Below the pieces are notes generated by a model. That model did no database searches and was not told where the DNA came from. It was given only the letters and a program-made list of their open reading frames with translations. Both the position numbers and the translations under genes were made by a program. Shown here piece after piece: positions 4,781-6,784 of a DNA stretch of 6,784 nt. The stretch comes from UBA11373 sp035291545 (lineage in GTDB: Bacteria; Actinomycetota; Acidimicrobiia; Spongiisociales; UBA11373): NCBI GenBank assembly GCA_035291545.1, contig DATDRW010000062.1, positions 1 to 6,784 on the forward strand, written 5' to 3'. Numbering within the stretch: the stretch's first letter is position 1; the number at the start of each line of letters is the position of its first letter.

Positions 4781-6784
4781 CCACCCTCGTCCGCGCCGAG
4801 GTGGCGGGCGGAGTGGGCGTCTCCGTCGTCCGGCCCGACGGCATCCCCAAGGTGAAGGGCGAGTTCGCCTTCTCCTCCGACCTGAGTGCCGAAGGCATGC
4901 TGTGGGGAGCGACCGTGCGCAGCCCCCATCCCCACGCCCGGATCGTCTCGATCGACGTCGTTCCGGCGCTGGCGATCCCCGGGGTCCGCACCGTGCTCAC
5001 CCAGGACGACGTGCCCGGAAGGCGGCACTTCGGGCTCGAACGCCCCGACCAACCGGTGCTCGCCGACGGCGAGGTGTGCTTCTGGGGGCAGCCGGTCGCC
5101 GTCGTCGCCGCCGACAACCGCGAGACGGCCCGCCGCGGTGCCGCCGAGGTGGTGGTCCAGTACGAGGTCCTCGAACCGGTCGTCGATCCCCGGGAGGCGG
5201 AGCGGGCCGGCTCCACGTTCCGCACCATCGAAATCCGTAACGGCGACCCCGATGCTCACGGGGAGGTGGTCGTCGAGGCCGAGTACGAGGTCGGCATGCA
5301 GGATCAGGCGCCGCTCGGCACCGAGTCGGGCCTGGCGATCCCCGACGGCGCGGGAGGGGTCGACCTCTTCATCTCCACCCAATGGCTCCACGCCGACCAC
5401 GCCCAGGTCGCGGAGTCGCTCGGGATGCACGCCGACCAGGTCCGCCTGCACAACGCCGGCGTGGGCGGGGCCTTCGGTTCCCGGGAGGACATCAGCCTGC
5501 AGATCCACCTCTGTCTGCTGGCGCTGCGCACCGGCCGGCCGGTGAAGATGGTGTACGACCGGGCCGAGTCGTTCGTCGGACACGTGCATCGCCACCCCGC
5601 CCGGATGCGATACCGGCACGAGGCGGACCGCGACGGCACCCTGGTGCGGGTCGAGGCACACCTGCTCCTCGACGGAGGCGCCTACGCCTCGACCAGTTCC
5701 GCGGTGCTCGCCAATGCCTGCTACTTCGCGGTGGGCCCCTACCGGGTCCGGTCGGTGCACGTCGACGGGGCCGCGGCCCGGACGAACAACCCCACCGCCG
5801 GTGCGATGCGCGGCTTCGGCGCCCCTCAGCCGTGCTTCGGCTACGAGTCGCAGATGGATCGGGTCGCCGCCGCCCTCGGTATGGACCCGGTGGAACTGCG
5901 CCTCAAGAACGCCCTGGGTACCGGGGATCGACTCGCCACCACCAATCAGCTGATCGTGGGAAGCCTCCCCACCCGGGAGGTGATCGAGTCCGTGGCGGCG
6001 ATGCCCCTCCCCGATCCGGGCGGATCGGACGATCCCCGCCGGCTCCCCGGGGGCACCGGGCTGACCACGCCGCCCTCAGCGGTGAAGCGCGGAATCGGGT
6101 TCGCCGTCGGGATCAAGAACCTGGCGTTCTCCGAGGGGTTCGACGACTTCGCCGAGATACGGGCCGTGCTCACCCCCGACGGGCTCGAACTGCACACCGC
6201 GGCCTGCGAGAACGGACAGGGGATGGTCACCGTCGTCGAACAGATCGGTCGCACCGCCAGCGGGATGGAACGGGTCACCGTGGTCTTCGACGACACCTCC
6301 CGGATCGGCTCCGCCGGATCGTCCTCGGCATCCCGGCAAACCCAGATGACCGGGGGCGCCGCCCTGCGCGCCGCCGAGGCGGTGCGCGACCAGGCCCTGC
6401 TTCGGGTCGGAGGCGACCGGCTCGACGACGACGGGGTGTGGCGAGGCGACGAGTTGGTTGCCTCGCTCGCCGACCTCCTCGCCGGTGACCCCATCGAGCA
6501 CCTGGAGCGGTTCCACCATCCCCCGACGAGCCGACCCGATGGACGGGGCCGCGGCGACATCCATGCCGGCTACGTGGTGGCCGCCCATCGAGCGGTCGTC
6601 GACGTCGACACCGAACTCGGCCTGGTCCGGGTAGTGCGCATCGACACCGCCCAGGACGTGGGAAAGGCGATCAACCCGCAGGCGGTCATCGGTCAAATCG
6701 AGGGCGGGATCATGCAGGGGGTGGGTCTGGCCGTGATGGAGGAGATCGTGCTGGACCGCGGCGTGATGAAGAACGCCTCGTTCA
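4777..6784 (+). CDS. pucD: Xanthine dehydrogenase molybdopterin-binding subunit (PucD-like, 3' truncated)
   Basis: The first 669 residues of the large catalytic subunit; the frame is open through the right edge, and the family usually has about 700-800 residues. Residues about 25-133 form the aldehyde oxidase/xanthine dehydrogenase a/b hammerhead domain, and about 155-385 the first cofactor-binding domain. The latter carries GGAFGSRED (230-238; Glu237 aligns with the substrate-contact Glu802 of bovine enzyme) and AMRGFGAPQ (343-351). The second cofactor-binding domain starts near 437, with NGQGMVTVVEQI (479-490), the GSAGSSSASRQT block (511-522) and DVGKAINP (627-634). Segments such as MLWGATVRSPHPHARI, VGMQDQAPLGTESGLA and GHVHRHPARMRY recall the actinobacterial xanthine dehydrogenase subunit D. 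The likely reaction is xanthine or hypoxanthine oxidation at the Mo centre in the cytoplasm. The catalytic Glu motif near the C-terminus is off the window. Asn313 appears where classical enzymes have a substrate Arg, so the substrate is not certain. Confidence 0.88.
   Translation, partial: MTTLVRAEVAGGVGVSVVRPDGIPKVKGEFAFSSDLSAEGMLWGATVRSPHPHARIVSIDVVPALAIPGVRTVLTQDDVPGRRHFGLERPDQPVLADGEVCFWGQPVAVVAADNRETARRGAAEVVVQYEVLEPVVDPREAERAGSTFRTIEIRNGDPDAHGEVVVEAEYEVGMQDQAPLGTESGLAIPDGAGGVDLFISTQWLHADHAQVAESLGMHADQVRLHNAGVGGAFGSREDISLQIHLCLLALRTGRPVKMVYDRAESFVGHVHRHPARMRYRHEADRDGTLVRVEAHLLLDGGAYASTSSAVLANACYFAVGPYRVRSVHVDGAAARTNNPTAGAMRGFGAPQPCFGYESQMDRVAAALGMDPVELRLKNALGTGDRLATTNQLIVGSLPTREVIESVAAMPLPDPGGSDDPRRLPGGTGLTTPPSAVKRGIGFAVGIKNLAFSEGFDDFAEIRAVLTPDGLELHTAACENGQGMVTVVEQIGRTASGMERVTVVFDDTSRIGSAGSSSASRQTQMTGGAALRAAEAVRDQALLRVGGDRLDDDGVWRGDELVASLADLLAGDPIEHLERFHHPPTSRPDGRGRGDIHAGYVVAAHRAVVDVDTELGLVRVVRIDTAQDVGKAINPQAVIGQIEGGIMQGVGLAVMEEIVLDRGVMKNASF

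Noticed and set aside
4240..5760. 506-residue open frame on the minus strand
   Set aside because: It lies opposite the FAD, iron-sulfur and molybdenum subunit genes, which have clear family motifs. Its composition (rich in Gly, Arg, His, Asp) is typical of antisense frames in GC-rich DNA and no motif is seen.
5382..6488. 368-residue open frame on the plus strand in another phase
   Set aside because: Overlaps the molybdenum subunit fully and is dominated by Arg, Gly and Pro, as expected from a shifted GC-rich frame.
1..6784. CRISPR arrays, tRNA or rRNA genes, insertion sequences, attachment sites
   Set aside because: No regularly spaced repeats, cloverleaf-forming segments, transposase motifs or long terminal repeats were found on either strand by eye.

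Overview
The window is about 70% G+C, almost fully coding, uses GTG as well as ATG starts, and has 4-nt and 10-nt gene overlaps. Together with the protein types this suggests a high-GC actinobacterium (Actinomycetota, possibly an uncultured lineage). That is inference; no rRNA or other marker gene is present.

Region 1 (1-429, +) is the 3' part of a PlsC-type acyltransferase, cut by the window's left edge. It converges on region 2 with one base between the two stop codons.

Region 2 (431-3484) is a divergent metal-uptake locus. Leftward, a Fur-family repressor (Zur-like) overlaps the ATPase of an ABC importer. Rightward lie the metal-binding lipoprotein and the membrane permease. The region between the two arms is tiny. 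It holds a Fur/Zur-type palindrome (1716-1728) that sits between the -35 and -10 of a candidate leftward promoter and just after the predicted start of a candidate rightward promoter. One operator could therefore shut off both arms, including the repressor itself, when metal is plentiful. Three histidine ligands in the binding protein and the Fur subtype favour zinc, but manganese or iron is not excluded.

Region 3 (3525-6784, +) is a molybdenum hydroxylase operon in the order FAD subunit, [2Fe-2S] subunit, molybdopterin subunit, with 4-nt stop/start overlaps. The large subunit closely resembles the actinobacterial 'xanthine dehydrogenase subunit D' (PucD) type, so purine oxidation (hypoxanthine/xanthine to urate) is the likely role. 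It is cut by the right edge before the catalytic glutamate region.

Every gene belongs to a known family and I see no clearly undescribed system. The points most worth a second look are the compact two-way operator, the doubtful start sites of the two genes flanking it, and an Asn at the position where I expect the substrate-binding Arg of classical xanthine dehydrogenases.
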